Origin: Pseudomonadota bacterium
GTDB taxonomy: Bacteria; Pseudomonadota; Alphaproteobacteria; Acetobacterales; Acetobacteraceae
NCBI GenBank assembly: GCA_021828605.1
Contig: JAJZEG010000275.1
Location: 1-19,369 of the forward strand
Direction: 5' to 3'
Length of the DNA stretch: 19,369 nucleotides
The translations under genes were made by a program, and so were the position numbers. Positions 1 through 7,894 of this stretch are shown one piece after another. Numbering within the stretch: the first letter of the stretch is position 1; every line of letters begins with the position of its first letter. A model generated the notes under the pieces. That model was not told where the DNA came from. It did no database searches and worked only from the letters and a program-made list of their open reading frames with translations.

Positions 1-90
1 ATGGATGACGGCGCCGGTTTCCTGCGCGCGTTTGGCAATCAGGCAGGCATCGAACCCTTCGGGCGCACCATGGACGGTCATCAGCCCCAT
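1..90 (-). CDS. mfd: Transcription-repair coupling factor Mfd, N-terminal fragment (cut by window edge)
   Basis: Only the first 30 codons are inside the window; the gene runs off the left end. The peptide begins MGLMTVHGAPEGFDACLIAK. The pattern 'V-H-G-A-P-E-G-[FY]-D-A-x-L-[IL]-A' is the usual start of alphaproteobacterial Mfd, the ATPase that removes stalled RNA polymerase and recruits UvrA. The ATG at 90 lies 3 bases after the sdhE stop, and sdhE-mfd with recG divergent is a common alphaproteobacterial order, which supports the call. A second in-frame ATG at 81 could be the true start. No catalytic region is visible, so identity rests on the short N-terminus plus synteny. Confidence 0.72.
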   Translation of the reverse strand, partial: MGLMTVHGAPEGFDACLIAKRAQETGAVIH

Positions 91-93
91 GGC

Positions 94-408
94 TCAGCGC
101 CCGATTTTGGCTTGGGCGAGTTCGGGGGCTTCGCTCTGGATTTGGCGCAGCAACGGGCCATCGGCGTGAGGGGGGATCGGCATGCGGCCAATCAGCCAAT
201 CGGCCAGTTCGACATCCGCATATTCCATCAGCGCCTCGAACGCATCGAGGGCGGCATGGTCCATGTGATCCACGTGGCGATGGGCGAAGCCGCCGATCAT
301 CAGGTCGTTTTCATAGGTGCCGCGATGGGTCGCGCGGTACAACACGCGCTTGCGCCGTTGGAGCAAAGCCGGGTCGGTTTGATTGGGTGAGGATGGCAAA
401 GCGGTCAT
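94..408 (-). CDS. sdhE: FAD assembly factor SdhE (succinate dehydrogenase assembly factor 2 family)
   Basis: A 104-residue cytoplasmic protein of the SdhE/Sdh5 (DUF339) family, which promotes covalent attachment of FAD to the succinate dehydrogenase flavoprotein subunit. The family signature RGxxE is present as RGTYE at residues 29-33, preceded by the basic RRKRVLYRA stretch. It is followed by D-L-M-I-G-G-F-A and, near the C-terminus, by an acidic/Trp segment, ADWLIGRMPIP, as expected. Length is typical (about 90-105 aa). The ATG at 408 is preferred over an in-frame GTG at 441, because the longer form adds an unconserved leader and reaches toward the recG start. It is followed after 3 bases by mfd and is probably cotranscribed with it. 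No strong Shine-Dalgarno sequence is visible. Confidence 0.9.
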   Translation of the reverse strand: MTALPSSPNQTDPALLQRRKRVLYRATHRGTYENDLMIGGFAHRHVDHMDHAALDAFEALMEYADVELADWLIGRMPIPPHADGPLLRQIQSEAPELAQAKIGR

Positions 409-450
409 GATGGGTTGCGATATAGAGTGCCGAGGCGGCACTGTCAGCCC

Positions 451-2520
451 GTGACTGATGCGATTATCGATTCGCTGCGCGCGAAGCTGACCAGCCTGCC
501 CGGTATTGGCCCCCGGCTGGCGGGGCTGATCGCGCGCGCGGTGGGGGGCGACACGGTGTTTGATTTACTGTGTCACTTGCCGGAAAATTATATTGATCGG
601 CGCGGGCGGACCACGCTGGCTGCTGCGGCATCGGGCGAAGCGGGGGCCGGGCAGTTGGGTGTGGTGCTGGTCGAGGTGGTGGCGCATGAGGCGCCCGAGC
701 GGCGCGGGCAGCCGCATCGGGTGGTGATCCGCGATGCCAGCGGCTTTGGCGAGGTGGTGCTGTTTCACCCGGCCCGGCTGGTGCAGTTTCCGATTGGAGC
801 GGCAGTGTTGATTTCCGGTAAAATCGAGCGGTTTGGGCCGCGCGCCTCGATCCGGCATCCGGATTATGTGCTGCCCGCTGCGCAGGCGGCATTATTGCCC
901 GCGATTGAGCCGGTTTGGCGGCTGACCGCAGGGTTAAGCCAACGGGTCATGGCGCGCGCGATGAAGGGGGCGCTGGCGCTGCTGCCCGAACTGCCGGAAT
1001 GGGGGCGCGCCTCGATTGTCGCGGATCGGGGTTGGCCGGGTTTTGCGGCGGCCTTGCGCGCGGTGCAGCAGCCGGATGAAATCCCCGATGAGCAGCCGAT
1101 GCTGCGGCTGGCCTATGATGAACTCTTGGCGCGGCAGGTGGCGTTCGGGGTGATCCGGCGGCGGGGCCGCAAGCGGGCGGGCCGGGCGTTTGTGGCGGCG
1201 GGCACGTTGCGCGCGCAGGCGCTGAGCCGGTTTGGCCATTCGCTCACGCCTGCGCAGGCGGTGGTGCTGGCGGAGATTGACGCGGATCTGGCGGCGCCGC
1301 ATCGGATGGTGCGTTTGGTGCAGGGCGATGTTGGGTCGGGTAAAACCTTGGTCGCAGCACTTGCGATGTTGCAGGTGGTTGAGGCGGGGGCGCAGGCGGC
1401 TTTGTTAGCGCCGACCGATTTATTGGCGCGGCAACATTATGCCAGCCTGAGCCGACTATGTCCGGTGCCGGTGGTGCTGTTGACCGGCTCGCTGAAGGCG
1501 CAGGAGCGGCGGGTGGCGTTGGCCGCGATCGCGGATGGCTCGGTACCGATCGTTGTTGGCACCCACGCGATTTTTCAGAAATCGGTGCAGTTTCATGATT
1601 TGGGGCTGGCGGTGGTTGATGAGCAGCATCGGTTCGGGGTGGATCAGCGCATGGCGCTGGGCGCCAAGGGCGCGGCGACCGATATGTTAGTGATGACCGC
1701 GACGCCGATTCCGCGCACCTTATTGTTATCGCATTGGGGGGAAATGACGGTGTCGCGGATCACCGCCAAGCCCGCCGGACGGGTGCCGATTAAGACAAGT
1801 TTGCACCGGGTTGATCAGATGCCAGCGATTACCGAGGCGGTGGCGCGGATGATTGCGCAAGGCGGGCGGGTTTATTGGGTTTGTCCGTTAGTGGCCGAGA
1901 GTGAAATGCTCGATATCGCGGCGGCGGAAATGCGGTTCGCGGATTTGGCGCAGCGATTTGGCGAGCGGGTCGGGCTGGTGCATGGGCGGCAGAAAATTGA
2001 GGAGCGTGCAGCAACTTTGGCGGATTTCGCAGAAGGGCGGTTGGATATTTTGGTGGCGACCACGGTGATTGAGGTGGGGGTTGATGTGGCGGCGGCGACG
2101 GTGATGGTGATTGAGCATGCGGAGCGGTTTGGGTTAGCGCAATTGCATCAGCTGCGCGGGCGGGTCGGGCGCGGGCGTGCGGTGAGCTATTGTTTGTTGC
2201 TGCATGATAACGCGCCGGGTGAGACCGCGCGTAAGCGGTTGGCGATTTTGCGTCAAAGCGATGATGGGTTTGCGATTGCCGATGAGGATTTCGCGATCAG
2301 GGGTGGTGGTGATGTGTTGGGCGCCAGGCAATCGGGGTTTCCGGGCTATCGGCTGGCGGACCCGGCGCGCGATGGCGATTTGATCGCGATGGCGCATCAG
2401 GATGCGACCATGCTGCTGGACGCGGATCCGGTCTTTGCCAGCCCGCGCGGGCAAGCGGTTCGGGTTTTGTTGCGCTTGTTTGATCATGGGCGGGCTTTGC
2501 GCGCTTTGGTGGCGGGATGA
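451..2520 (+). CDS. recG: ATP-dependent DNA helicase RecG
   Basis: A 689-residue superfamily 2 helicase that remodels stalled replication forks and branched recombination intermediates. The N-terminus carries a wedge-type segment (LLCHLPENYIDRRG). The helicase core has Walker A GDVGSGKT at residues 292-299, the RecG-type Walker B box DEQH at 390-393 followed by RFGV, motif III TATPIPRTL, and motif VI QLHQLRGRVGRG. Length matches the family (about 690 aa). The GTG at 451 is chosen. The only upstream in-frame alternatives are a TTG at 415 and a GTG at 427, which would add an arginine-rich leader with no family resemblance. The stop overlaps the next ATG (ATGA at 2517-2520), so the NUDIX gene is probably translationally coupled. 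The gene is divergent from sdhE with 42 bases between starts. Confidence 0.96.
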   Translation: MTDAIIDSLRAKLTSLPGIGPRLAGLIARAVGGDTVFDLLCHLPENYIDRRGRTTLAAAASGEAGAGQLGVVLVEVVAHEAPERRGQPHRVVIRDASGFGEVVLFHPARLVQFPIGAAVLISGKIERFGPRASIRHPDYVLPAAQAALLPAIEPVWRLTAGLSQRVMARAMKGALALLPELPEWGRASIVADRGWPGFAAALRAVQQPDEIPDEQPMLRLAYDELLARQVAFGVIRRRGRKRAGRAFVAAGTLRAQALSRFGHSLTPAQAVVLAEIDADLAAPHRMVRLVQGDVGSGKTLVAALAMLQVVEAGAQAALLAPTDLLARQHYASLSRLCPVPVVLLTGSLKAQERRVALAAIADGSVPIVVGTHAIFQKSVQFHDLGLAVVDEQHRFGVDQRMALGAKGAATDMLVMTATPIPRTLLLSHWGEMTVSRITAKPAGRVPIKTSLHRVDQMPAITEAVARMIAQGGRVYWVCPLVAESEMLDIAAAEMRFADLAQRFGERVGLVHGRQKIEERAATLADFAEGRLDILVATTVIEVGVDVAAATVMVIEHAERFGLAQLHQLRGRVGRGRAVSYCLLLHDNAPGETARKRLAILRQSDDGFAIADEDFAIRGGGDVLGARQSGFPGYRLADPARDGDLIAMAHQDATMLLDADPVFASPRGQAVRVLLRLFDHGRALRALVAG

Positions 2521-2957
2521 GCCGCGCCTATCCGGCGGCGCCGCTGGTGGGCATTGGCGTGGTGGTGCTGCGCGGTGAGGCGGTATTGCTGATCCGTCGG
2601 GGTCGCCCGCCCGGATTGGGGCAATGGAGCTTGCCGGGGGGTGGGCAGCATCTGGGCGAGACGGCGGAGGCGGCGGCGCGGCGGGAATTGGCCGAGGAGA
2701 CCGGCTTGAGCGTGGGGCCGATGGTGCTGGCCGGATATGCGGATCAGATCCATCACGACGCGGAGGGGCGGGTGCAGTTTCATTACACGGTGCTGGATTT
2801 TGCCGCTTATTACCAAGGCGGTGTTGCGCGCTGTGGGGATGATGCGGTGGAGAGTGCCTGGGTTACCGGCGCAGAATTCGAAAATTATCAGATTTCTCAA
2901 TCGGTTCGCCGCATGGTGGCGCAGGCGCGGGCGGCTTTGCGCGCCATTCATGAATGA
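2517..2957 (+). CDS. NUDIX hydrolase (MutT/ADP-ribose pyrophosphatase type)
   Basis: A 146-residue NUDIX-fold protein expected to hydrolyse a nucleoside diphosphate linked to another moiety. The NUDIX box Gx5Ex7REUxEExGU is complete: G42, E48, R56-E57-L58, E60-E61 and G63-L64, preceded by W37-S-L-P-G-G. These acidic residues bind the catalytic metal ions. Single-domain length is typical. The gene begins inside the recG stop codon (ATGA), so the two share a transcript. Whether the substrate is an oxidised nucleotide, ADP-ribose or something else cannot be read from the box. The position next to recG hints at nucleotide sanitation, but that is inference. Confidence 0.9.
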   Translation: MSRAYPAAPLVGIGVVVLRGEAVLLIRRGRPPGLGQWSLPGGGQHLGETAEAAARRELAEETGLSVGPMVLAGYADQIHHDAEGRVQFHYTVLDFAAYYQGGVARCGDDAVESAWVTGAEFENYQISQSVRRMVAQARAALRAIHE

Positions 2958-3079
2958 TTGATATGACACTTATGTTGCAGCGCACCATGATGCTTTGAAA
3001 GCGGATGCCCATTTGCAGGTCAGACCGAGGCGATGTGAAGGCGACCCGATTGTTTGGCCGCTCATTGCCTGGATCAGAC

Positions 3080-3084
3080 AGGAG
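3080..3084 (+). promoter_or_regulatory. Ribosome binding site of the small secreted protein
   Basis: AGGAG lies 6 bases before the ATG at 3091. It fixes the start of the secreted protein gene and rules out the longer in-frame reading that begins at 2995 without such a signal. Confidence 0.75.
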
Positions 3085-3090
3085 TTTTCG

Positions 3091-3393
3091 ATGAACAAGA
3101 TTTTTGGTGCGGCGGTTGTTGCGGTGGTTCTGGGTGCGGGTGCGGTGGCGCAGGCCGGTCAGGGGATTCCCAATTTGCCCGCGCAGCCGATTATGGCGCA
3201 GAGCCATGCCGGGGTGATCGGGCAGAGTGAGCCGGTATTTACCGGTGCTCGCCTGCCAGTGGTGTCGCTGCGGGTGGCGAGCCGGGCGGTGGGGCAGGAT
3301 TATCCGCAATTTGCGCCGGTTCGCGCGAACCCAGTGAATGGGCCCCGCGTTGACTATGCTGATAATATTGGCGCGGTTCAGCCGCGCGGCTGA
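3091..3393 (+). CDS. Small secreted protein of unknown function
   Basis: A 100-residue protein I do not recognise. The N-terminus MNKIFGAAVVAVVLGAGAVAQA is a clear Sec-type signal peptide: one Lys, then a hydrophobic Ala/Val core and an AQA cleavage site near residue 22. The mature part, about 78 residues, is polar, rich in Pro, Val and Gln, and has no Cys, so it is not a lipoprotein and has no disulfides. The ATG at 3091 has a good ribosome binding site (AGGAG at 3080-3084, 6-base spacer), and the signal peptide starts exactly there. The gene stands alone, 133 bases after the NUDIX gene and directly before a strong terminator, so it is probably its own transcript. It is probably periplasmic. 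Confidence 0.75.
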   Translation: MNKIFGAAVVAVVLGAGAVAQAGQGIPNLPAQPIMAQSHAGVIGQSEPVFTGARLPVVSLRVASRAVGQDYPQFAPVRANPVNGPRVDYADNIGAVQPRG

Positions 3394-3411
3394 TTAACCG
3401 ATCTTTCCGAT

Positions 3412-3446
3412 AAAAAGCCGCTCACCTTCGGGTGCGCGGCTTTTTT
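3412..3446 (+). terminator. Rho-independent terminator with a UUCG tetraloop
   Basis: The arm AAAAAGCCGC-T-CACC and the arm GGTG-C-GCGGCTTTTTT enclose a TTCG loop closed by C-G. Pairing is CACC/GGTG, one T-C mismatch, GCCGC/GCGGC, then AAAAA/TTTTT, ending in a run of six T on the + strand. It starts 18 bases after the stop of the secreted protein at 3393. Because A and T runs flank both sides it could also act on the - strand, but no - strand gene ends here. It separates the secreted protein from the DUF4239-yej cluster. Confidence 0.92.
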
Positions 3447-3483
3447 GGTTTGCGTGAGGGCGGATCGCGCGGCATAACACGAT

Positions 3484-4251
3484 ATGCTGTTGATGTTTTA
3501 CCATTTTGTGGTTGACCATGTGCTGGTGCTGATCGCACTCGCTGCTGGGGTTTTTATCGGCGCGTCGGCGCTGGGATATTTGAGTGCGCGCAAGCGCGTG
3601 GGTGAGTATCAGTTGGCGCCGGTGCAAGGGGCGGTGCTGGGGCTGACCGGCTTGTTATTGGGGTTCAGTATTTCATTGGCGCTGAGCCGGTATGACCATC
3701 GGCGGGTGTTGGTGGTGAGGGAGGCCAATGCGATTGGCACCACCTGGTTGCGCACCGATTTATTGCCCGCCCCGCTGGGTTCTGAGGCGCGACCGCTATT
3801 GGAGCGGTATGTTGGGGCGCGGCTGGCGTTTTTCCGGGCGGGCGATCATGAGCGCGCGATTGCAAAAGCCGAGGCGCAGGCGGCAGGGTTGCAAACCACG
3901 CTATGGGCGATTGCGACCAAGGCGGCGGTGGTTGCGCCGAATAGTATTACCGCGCGATTCATTCAGGCGCTGAACGGAATGATTGATGTGGAGGCAGAGC
4001 GCGACGCGGCGCGGCGTGATCGGCTGCCTTGGGTGATGTGGGGCGGCTTGTTTTTGGTGACCATGGTGGCGAGTTTTTTCACCGGGGCGGCGTTAGCCGG
4101 GCAGCGTTGGGTGGTGTTGCTGGTATTGCCGCTGACTTTTGCCTTGTTGCTGGGGCTGATTGGTGAATTCGATACGCCGCGCAACGGGCTGGTGCAGATC
4201 AGCCAACATAGTTTGGAGCGGTTGCAGGCGAGTTTTGCACCCCATCCGTGA
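3484..4251 (+). CDS. DUF4239 (bestrophin-like) integral membrane protein
   Basis: A 255-residue inner-membrane protein resembling the DUF4239/bestrophin-like family. Hydrophobicity suggests four membrane segments, at about residues 7-31, 45-66, 183-203 and 208-229. The most family-like stretch follows the second segment: GLLLGFSISLALSRYDHRR, then V-V-R-E-A-N-A-I-G-T-T-W-L-R and L-L-x-R-Y-V. The central region (about 75-180) is helical and cytoplasmic or periplasmic. Function of the bacterial family is not established; an ion-channel role is only suggested by distant similarity to bestrophins. No good Shine-Dalgarno precedes the ATG at 3484, and an ATG at 3493 is possible. It ends 10 bases before the YejA-like gene and may be cotranscribed with it. 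Confidence 0.72.
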   Translation: MLLMFYHFVVDHVLVLIALAAGVFIGASALGYLSARKRVGEYQLAPVQGAVLGLTGLLLGFSISLALSRYDHRRVLVVREANAIGTTWLRTDLLPAPLGSEARPLLERYVGARLAFFRAGDHERAIAKAEAQAAGLQTTLWAIATKAAVVAPNSITARFIQALNGMIDVEAERDAARRDRLPWVMWGGLFLVTMVASFFTGAALAGQRWVVLLVLPLTFALLLGLIGEFDTPRNGLVQISQHSLERLQASFAPHP

Positions 4252-4261
4252 GAGACGCGCT

Positions 4262-5866
4262 GTGAGGGTCGCGCGCTTGGGCGGCGCGCTGATCATGGCG
4301 GCGCTGCTCGGGGCCAGCGCGCCAGCCTCTAAGCCGGTGGTGCGGATCGCGGCGTTTGGGGGGTTTGATAGTTTCAATCCGTTCATACTGCGCGGCACCG
4401 CACCGCGCGGGATTTATCGTCTGTGGATGCCCTTGATGCGGGCCTCGGCGTTTCGCCCAGGGGTGCTGCATCCGGCGGTGGCGCTCGGGATGCAGGTGCG
4501 CGCTGATCCGCGCCGGGTGATTTTCACGCTTAACCCCCAAGCGCGGTTCAGTGACGGCCGGCGGGTGACGCCTGCCGATGTGATTTGGACGTTCGATACG
4601 CTGCGCGCGCAGGGTCAGCCGTTTTTCCGCTCGTATTATCAGGGGATTGAAGCGATCAAGGCGGTGGGGCCGGAGCGAGTGGTGTTTACGCTCCGCGCCG
4701 ATGCGGGGCGGGCTTTGCCCACAGAGATCGCCGAGGAGCCGATTTTGCCGGCGCGGTTCTGGCGCAACCGGCGCTTTGATGCGCTGCTGCGCACGGCGCC
4801 GCCCGGGTCGGGACCGTATCGGATTGCCGCATTTCGGATCGGGGCGTCGGTGACCTATGCGCGGGTGGCGCATTGGTGGGGGCGGGGTTCGGCGCCGCGC
4901 CAGGATCAGATTGCGCGGGTGCGCTATGTGTATTTTCGTGATCGTTCGGTGGCGCGTCAGGCGTTTCGGGCGGGGGCGTTGGATGTTTGGGTGCTGCATA
5001 AGCCTGCGCATGCGCGCGCGTTGCGCCGTGCGGCGGTGCGGATTGTCGCGTTGCCGATCCGCGAACCGGCGGGGATGCATGGGCTCGTATTCAATCTGCG
5101 CAGGCAAGCTTTGCGCTCGGTCGCGCTGCGGCATGGGCTGGCGGAGATGTTTGATTTTCCCTGGATCAATCGGGTGTTGTTGGACGGCGCGGTGCAACGG
5201 GATGCGAGTTTTTTCGCGGGCTCCGACCTGGCGGCGCCACGCGCGCCGGATGTTAGCGCCGGAGCGAGCGGGTTTGACGACGCGGCGATGCGGGATGCTG
5301 CCACTCTGTTAGAGCAGGCCGGATATCGGCTGGATCGCGGGGCGATGGTCAATCGGCGCGGGGTCGCACTGCGGCTGAGCGTGATTGTGCAGAACGCGGC
5401 ATTGGTGCCCTCGTTAGGCGCGTATCAGAAAATGTTAGCGCGCATCGGGGTTGCGCTCCGCATCGATATGCTGGATCCGGCAGCTTATCAGGCGCGGTTG
5501 CAGGCGCGGGATTATGATTTGGCCTATGCGGTGTTTCCGCAATCGCGGCATCCGGGGGCGGCGGAGGCGGATTATTTTGGCTGCAAGGCGGCGGCGCAAG
5601 CGGGGAGTGATAATCTGGCCGGGCTGTGTGATGCGCGGATTGATCGGTTGATTGGCGCGTTGCGCGCAGCACCGGACGCGGCTGGGCGGCTGAAGGCGGC
5701 GCATCGGCTGGACCGGGCGTTGTTAGCGCAATGGATTATTGTGCCGGGTTGGTATCAGGACCGGGTGATGGTGGCGTATCGGGCGCCGCTGGTGCCGCCC
5801 AAGCGTGCGCCGTTGCAGGGGTTTGATATTGGCACCTGGTACACAAGCATTGGGCGCACCCGATGA
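4262..5866 (+). CDS. Periplasmic solute-binding protein of peptide ABC transporter, YejA-like (SBP family 5)
   Basis: A 534-residue extracellular solute-binding protein family 5 member, expected to capture oligopeptides or similar ligands in the periplasm. Starting at GTG 4262 gives a signal peptide (MRVARLGGALIMAALLGASA, cleavage around residues 20-22). The next segments match the YejA type: I-A-A-F-G-G-F-D-S-F-N-P-F near the mature N-terminus, F-S-D-G-R-R-V-T-P-A-D-V, G-S-G-P-Y-R-I, and Y-F-R-D-R-S-V-A-R-Q-A-F-R-A-G. The open frame continues upstream into the DUF4239 gene, but the signal peptide fixes the start near 4262; GTG 4268 or ATG 4295 are weaker options. It is somewhat shorter than enteric YejA (about 600 aa). 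The stop overlaps the permease start (ATGA). Confidence 0.87.
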   Translation: MRVARLGGALIMAALLGASAPASKPVVRIAAFGGFDSFNPFILRGTAPRGIYRLWMPLMRASAFRPGVLHPAVALGMQVRADPRRVIFTLNPQARFSDGRRVTPADVIWTFDTLRAQGQPFFRSYYQGIEAIKAVGPERVVFTLRADAGRALPTEIAEEPILPARFWRNRRFDALLRTAPPGSGPYRIAAFRIGASVTYARVAHWWGRGSAPRQDQIARVRYVYFRDRSVARQAFRAGALDVWVLHKPAHARALRRAAVRIVALPIREPAGMHGLVFNLRRQALRSVALRHGLAEMFDFPWINRVLLDGAVQRDASFFAGSDLAAPRAPDVSAGASGFDDAAMRDAATLLEQAGYRLDRGAMVNRRGVALRLSVIVQNAALVPSLGAYQKMLARIGVALRIDMLDPAAYQARLQARDYDLAYAVFPQSRHPGAAEADYFGCKAAAQAGSDNLAGLCDARIDRLIGALRAAPDAAGRLKAAHRLDRALLAQWIIVPGWYQDRVMVAYRAPLVPPKRAPLQGFDIGTWYTSIGRTR

Positions 5867-6873
5867 TGCGCTATGTGATCATCCGGCTCGGGTTGATGGT
5901 GCCGACTTTGTTGCTGGTGTTAGGGCTGACGGTCGCGATTTTGCATGCGGCGCCGGGCGGGCCGGTGGATGCGGCGATTGCGCGCGCGAGTGCGGCGGCG
6001 CTCGAGCATGGTCAGGCCTTATCGGTGAGCGATATCGCGGCGCTGCAGCGCCATGATCAGGGTCGTTGGGGCGTTGCCTGGTTTGCCCATGCGATGCTGC
6101 GCTATGGCTTGTTTCATTTGGGTCATTCGGCGGTGACCGGGCAAGCTGTTGCCGGGTTGATTGCTCGGCGTTTGCCGGTCTCGATTGGGTTGGGGGTGGG
6201 TTCGACCCTGTTGGTTTATGGGTTGGCGCTGCCGTTGGGGATTGCGCAGGCGATGCGTGCAGGCTCGCGCTTTGATCGGGGGGCGAGCGTGCTGATGGTG
6301 GCGGGTGCGGCGCTGCCGGGATTTTTGGTGGCGGTGTTGCTGGTGGTGATGTTTGGCGCGGGCGGGGTGCTGCCGCTATTTCCGCTGCGCGGTTTGCTCT
6401 CGGCGGGGATGGCGCAAGCGCCGTGGGGGCTGCGGGTGCTGAATGGGCTGTGGCATTTGATATTGCCGATGTTAGCGGTGGGCATTGGCGGGATTGCCGG
6501 GTTGGCGTTGCTCGTGCGCCATGCGACCCTGGAGGAGTTGGGCAAGACCTATATTATCGCGATGCGCGCGCGCGGCGCGCGTGAGCGGCGCATTGCCTGG
6601 CGCTATGCCGGGCGGCGGGCGATGCTGTTAGTGGTGGCGGGGTTGCCGCAGATATTCGTGGCGATGTTGTTTAGCTCGGCCTTGCTGGTCGAGATTGTAT
6701 TTTCGCTGCCAGGGCTTGGCTTGTTGGGATATCAGGCGGCGTTGGATCGGGACGTGCCGGTGTTGTTAGGGAGTTTGTATATCTATACGCTGATCGGGTT
6801 GCTCGCGCATTTGGTTGGGGATTTGGCCATAAGGGCGATTGATCCGCGCATCGATTTCAGCCGGTTGCGCTGA
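5863..6873 (+). CDS. yejB: ABC transporter permease, YejB-like
   Basis: A 336-residue binding-protein-dependent transport permease with about six membrane helices. Resemblance to YejB runs the full length: an N-terminal I-I-R-L-G-L-M-V-P-T-L-L segment, A-P-G-G-P-V-D-A-A-I-A, L-F-P-L-R-G-L-L-S-A, G-L-G-L-L-G-Y-Q-A-A-L-D-R-D, and the C-terminal D-P-R-I-D-F. The cytoplasmic EAA-type loop that contacts the ATPase lies at about residues 233-252 (MRARGARERRIAWRY). The ATG at 5863 overlaps the stop of the YejA-like gene; a second ATG follows at 5866. Downstream the strand switches to mutY, so the YejE permease and YejF ATPase needed for a working importer are not adjacent. Its 3' end overlaps the mutY end by 17 bases. 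Confidence 0.9.
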   Translation: MMRYVIIRLGLMVPTLLLVLGLTVAILHAAPGGPVDAAIARASAAALEHGQALSVSDIAALQRHDQGRWGVAWFAHAMLRYGLFHLGHSAVTGQAVAGLIARRLPVSIGLGVGSTLLVYGLALPLGIAQAMRAGSRFDRGASVLMVAGAALPGFLVAVLLVVMFGAGGVLPLFPLRGLLSAGMAQAPWGLRVLNGLWHLILPMLAVGIGGIAGLALLVRHATLEELGKTYIIAMRARGARERRIAWRYAGRRAMLLVVAGLPQIFVAMLFSSALLVEIVFSLPGLGLLGYQAALDRDVPVLLGSLYIYTLIGLLAHLVGDLAIRAIDPRIDFSRLR

Positions 6874-7894
6874 GCAGGGCGGCGAGGCCAGCGGTGACGG
6901 CTTTTTTCATCACTGTGGGGAGTGGGCTGTCGGGTGCTGCGGCGGTGAGTGTGTTGGGTAAATGCGGCACCAAAGCGGCGCGCACCGTGAGGCGGAGTTC
7001 AAAATGGGTGAAAACATGGGTGATAATCCCGGCATCGCGCCAGGCCGCGCTGGCGGGCGGTTCGGTTTCGGGCGGTGCCTGTTCGCACCAGAGGCTGCCG
7101 GGTAATTCGAACATGCCGCCGAGCAGGCCGCTGGGCGGGCGGCGGCGCAGGCCGATTTGACCTTGCGGGTTGCGGAGCAAAAAAACGGTACCGAAGCGGA
7201 CCGGGCGCGCGGTTTTTTTGGGTTTGCGTGGCAGGTCGGCGATGCCGTTTTGATGTGCTGCGCAATCGCGCTGCCAGGGGCAGATCAGGCAGGACGGGTT
7301 GCGCGGGGTGCAGAGCATGGCGCCGAGATCGAACAGGCCTTGCGCAAAATCACCCGGATAAGCGCGGGCGGATTTTTGGGCGCCGAGTTGGGCGGCGGCG
7401 GCGGCGATGGCGGGTTTGGCGGCGGGGAGCGGGGTTTCGATGGCGAACAAGCGGGCGGTGACGCGCTCGACATTGCCATCAATCGGCACCACCGGCAGCG
7501 AAAACGCGATGGCGCCGATGGCGGCGGCGGTATAGGCGCCGATGCCGGGCAGGCTGCGCAGACCATCGAGCGTGGTGGGGAAGCCGCCGCGCGCGCCGAG
7601 GACGCGGGCACAGGCGATCAGGTTGCGGGCGCGGGCGTAATAGCCCAAGCCGGCCCAGAGATTGAGCACCTGGTCATCGGGGGCGGCGGCGAGATCGGCG
7701 ATGGTGGGAAAATGCTCGAGGAAACGCTGGAAATAGGGTATGACGGTGACGACCGTGGTTTGTTGGAGCATGATTTCGCTGAGCCAGACCCGGTAGGGAT
7801 CGGCGGTATGGCCGGGGGCGGCACGCCAAGGCAGATCGCGCCGGTGCGATCGATACCAGCGGAGCAAAGTGAGCGATGACGGGGTTGCGGTCAC
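6857..7894 (-). CDS. mutY: Adenine DNA glycosylase MutY
   Basis: A 345-residue base-excision repair enzyme that removes adenine mispaired with 8-oxoguanine. Catalytic Glu is E40 in SEIMLQQTTV. The helix-hairpin-helix is LPGIGAYTAAAIG, and catalytic Asp is D139 in PIDGNVERV. The [4Fe-4S] cluster ligands follow the canonical C-x6-C-x2-C-x5-C spacing: C195, C202, C205, C211. The C-terminal NUDIX-like 8-oxoG recognition domain is present, with G-G-M-F-E-L-P-G and V-F-T-H-F-E-L-R-L. The GTG at 7894 is chosen, giving standard length; the open frame extends upstream to 8155 but that part is a Pro/Arg-rich shadow of the divergent dciA gene. The two starts overlap head to head by 19 bases. Its 3' end overlaps yejB. 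Confidence 0.95.
   Translation of the reverse strand: MTATPSSLTLLRWYRSHRRDLPWRAAPGHTADPYRVWLSEIMLQQTTVVTVIPYFQRFLEHFPTIADLAAAPDDQVLNLWAGLGYYARARNLIACARVLGARGGFPTTLDGLRSLPGIGAYTAAAIGAIAFSLPVVPIDGNVERVTARLFAIETPLPAAKPAIAAAAAQLGAQKSARAYPGDFAQGLFDLGAMLCTPRNPSCLICPWQRDCAAHQNGIADLPRKPKKTARPVRFGTVFLLRNPQGQIGLRRRPPSGLLGGMFELPGSLWCEQAPPETEPPASAAWRDAGIITHVFTHFELRLTVRAALVPHLPNTLTAAAPDSPLPTVMKKAVTAGLAALLSATG

Noticed and set aside
4199..5197. Long - strand open frame (332 codons) opposite the YejA-like gene
   Set aside because: Arg/His/Pro-rich composition with no recognisable domain; the + strand frame has signal peptide and family motifs.
7157..7879. Long + strand open frame (240 codons) opposite mutY
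   Set aside because: It is a Gly/Ala-rich antisense shadow; mutY on the - strand carries all catalytic and Fe-S residues across the same bases.
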